A program made the translations under genes and the position numbers. Shown here piece by piece: positions 51,015 to 52,144 of a DNA stretch of 52,144 nt. Numbering within the stretch: the stretch's first letter is position 1; each line of letters opens with the position of its first letter. Source of the stretch: an uncultured Bulleidia sp. (GTDB lineage Bacteria > Bacillota_I > Bacilli_A > Erysipelotrichales > Erysipelotrichaceae); assembly GCA_934725105.1 (NCBI GenBank), contig CAKVBD010000016.1:1-52144 (forward strand), in the 5' to 3' direction. A model generated the notes under the pieces. That model did not search any database. It was given only the letters and a program-made list of their open reading frames with translations, and was not told where the DNA came from.

Positions 51015-51884
51015 ATGTCAAACGTCATTACATTAAAGCTAACACAAGCACAGGAAGCAAAATTATACGAAGCATGGAGTGAAAATGCGAAAACACCACC
51101 ACAATATGCCAAGTGGCAGTTGCGATGTGAGAATTGCGTCATTACGTGCTACACATCTGGAAAGACAGTCTTTCAGGGAAAGGAAGCAAATGTATATGCT
51201 TCTCCATTTATGGATGAAGAATTGATACAGCCAAAGCTTGCACTGAAGGATATCCTTCCACAGGCTGGTTCAGATGAAGTTGGTACGGGTGATTATTTTG
51301 GTCCTGTTGTTGTCTGTGCAGCAATCGTTGATGAAAATACGAATGCCCTTCTGCATTCCCTTGGTGTCAGAGATTCAAAACAGTTAAAAGATGAAGATAT
51401 CTTAAAGATTGCACCTGAAATCATTGCGAAAGTTCCGCATTCTTTACTCATTGTAGATAACAGGAAATACAACGTTGTACATGAAACAAACAACCTCAAT
51501 GCGATCAAGGCAAAACTGCATAACCAGGCATATGTTCATCTAAGTCATAAATATGGCTTGCCACAGCTTAAAGTCATTGATCAGTTTACACCAGAAAGAA
51601 GCTATTACCGCTATATTCAAAGTGAACCATTGGTTATTCGAAACATTCACTTTGAAACGAAGGCAGAAGATAAATACATTGCGGTTGGATGTGCATCTGT
51701 GATTGCGCGCTACGCATTCTTAAAGAAAATGGAAGAAATGGATACAAAATGGAATATGCATTTTGCTAAAGGTGCAGGAAGCAATGTAGATGTATGTGCG
51801 AAACAGTTTGTGAAGCAATATGGTTTTGATGCATTAGAAAGCGTCGCAAAACTACATTTTAAAAACACAGAGAAACTGAAATAA
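51015..51884 (+). CDS. rnhC: Ribonuclease HIII
   Basis: 289 residues. N-terminal TBP-like substrate-binding domain (about 1-75) and RNase H domain opening AGSDEVGTGDYFGPVVVCAA with the catalytic Asp-Glu pair; DSKQLKDED and the late Asp in VIDQ complete it. It removes RNA from RNA-DNA hybrids. A frame from 50970 adds 15 residues through the promoter region; the ATG at 51015 gives the family start but has no Shine-Dalgarno sequence. Divergent from cvpA-mutS2, as often in Firmicutes, though zapA is absent. Confidence 0.93.
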   Translation: MSNVITLKLTQAQEAKLYEAWSENAKTPPQYAKWQLRCENCVITCYTSGKTVFQGKEANVYASPFMDEELIQPKLALKDILPQAGSDEVGTGDYFGPVVVCAAIVDENTNALLHSLGVRDSKQLKDEDILKIAPEIIAKVPHSLLIVDNRKYNVVHETNNLNAIKAKLHNQAYVHLSHKYGLPQLKVIDQFTPERSYYRYIQSEPLVIRNIHFETKAEDKYIAVGCASVIARYAFLKKMEEMDTKWNMHFAKGAGSNVDVCAKQFVKQYGFDALESVAKLHFKNTEKLK

Positions 51885-51900
51885 GTTCTCTGTGTTTTTT
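51864..51900 (+). terminator. rnhC terminator
   Basis: AACACAGAGAA (51864-51874) and TTCTCTGTGTT (51886-51896) form an 11-bp stem with an 11-nt loop, followed by T. Confidence 0.88.
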
Positions 51901-52050
51901 ACTTTCTTCTTTTTGGCGTCATTGTCCAGTACACAAAATTCATCCTAAAGTATTCTATTTTACCAAAATATAACATCCATATGAGAAATATAATTTCTAT
52001 TCTTCACATATTTCTACACAATGTTTCAAAAGTATTTTCATAAAAGTAAT

Positions 52051-52093
52051 GGTGTGGAAACCCACGCGTCTTTAGACCGTGGGAGGAAACACC
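52051..52093 (-). mobile_element. End hairpin of an IS200/IS605-type element
   Basis: CCCACG-C-GTC TTTA GAC CGTGGG (52061-52083), a bulged stem, flanked by GGTGT (52051-52055) and ACACC (52089-52093) that extend it. Subterminal imperfect hairpins of this kind (GTCTTTAGAC core) mark ends of IS200/IS605 elements. It lies 7 nt past the stop codon of the partial transposase gene. No gene is seen in the 150 nt between the rnhC terminator and this hairpin. Confidence 0.65.
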
Positions 52094-52099
52094 TGCAAA

Positions 52100-52144
52100 T
52101 CAGCCCTGATTTTTAATGTAATGTTGTATCGTGCTTTCTGATAC
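52100..52144 (-). CDS. tnpA: C-terminal end of an IS200-type (Y1) transposase, partial
   Basis: Only the last 14 codons are in the window: VSESTIQHYIKNQG and a TGA stop. That ending (GY.VSTV...I..YI.NQ) is characteristic of the small HUH/Y1 transposases TnpA of IS200/IS605. The hairpin just downstream supports this. The rest lies beyond the right edge. Confidence 0.6.
   Translation of the reverse strand, partial: VSESTIQHYIKNQG

Noticed and set aside
1..52144. CRISPR arrays, rRNA and tRNA genes, replication origin, prophage
   Set aside because: No spaced repeats, no cloverleaf-type sequence or rRNA stretch, no cluster of DnaA-box-like sites and no phage structural genes were seen by reading.

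Overview
The window is a gene-dense stretch of a low-GC Firmicutes chromosome. The best fit is a gut anaerobe of the Erysipelotrichia type (Holdemanella/Faecalitalea-like); this lineage is an inference. The Firmicutes signs are PolC, MutS2, RNase HIII, YlxM next to FtsY, IreB, an Spx-family protein and two T-box leaders. No rRNA, tRNA or CRISPR array was seen. Nearly all genes are on the minus strand; coaD, trpS and rnhC are on the plus strand.

Layout. 1-2.1 kb: a small conserved protein, a cytidylate-kinase-like protein and an esterase. 2.1-10.2 kb: one eight-gene operon, ptb-buk-thl-crt-hbd-bcd-etfB-etfA, covering every step from acetyl-CoA to butyrate, with the kinase branch first. Two near-consensus Rex (NADH-sensing repressor) boxes lie in its promoter region. 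10.4-11.2 kb: coaD and HU, convergent. 11.3-17.7 kb: smc-ftsY-ylxM-ackA-nrnA; the SMC has unusually short arms. 17.9-25.8 kb: a compact run of an unknown small protein, comEA, comEC, holA, serine dehydratase, a family-6 uracil-DNA glycosylase, a U32 protein and mscL. 25.8-30.2 kb: ireB-ruvX-DUF1292-mltG-nudix-udk-greA. 30.4-33.2 kb: alaS behind a T-box. 33.3-35.9 kb: the only clearly accessory stretch. 35.9-40.4 kb: spx, then mnmA-CPBP protease-recD2. 40.5-41.8 kb: T-box and trpS. 41.8-51.0 kb: cvpA-mutS2-uvrC-polC, divergent from rnhC. 52.05-52.14 kb: the end of an IS200-type element running off the window.

The most unusual content is the accessory stretch. A class I methyltransferase gene is split. 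Its N-terminal half lies at 35472-35801. Its decayed C-terminal half, with one frameshift and one stop, can be read at 34231-34388. Between the halves sits a cassette of about 1.1 kb carrying an apparently intact Fic-family gene with its own promoter and RBS. Two identical 20-bp perfect palindromes bracket the Fic gene, one in its 5' leader and one just after its stop codon. Removing about 1.1 kb restores the methyltransferase frame, so the cassette looks like a discrete insertion. A transposase zinc-ribbon remnant lies next to it.

A second theme is transcription and translation signals. TGATATAAT extended -10 elements recur (smc, holA, fic, spx). Several genes (rnhC, cvpA, mnmA, holA) have a -10 hexamer only 6-7 nt before the ATG and no Shine-Dalgarno sequence, which suggests leaderless mRNAs. 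The cvpA and rnhC promoters interlock so that each -35 overlaps the other's -10.
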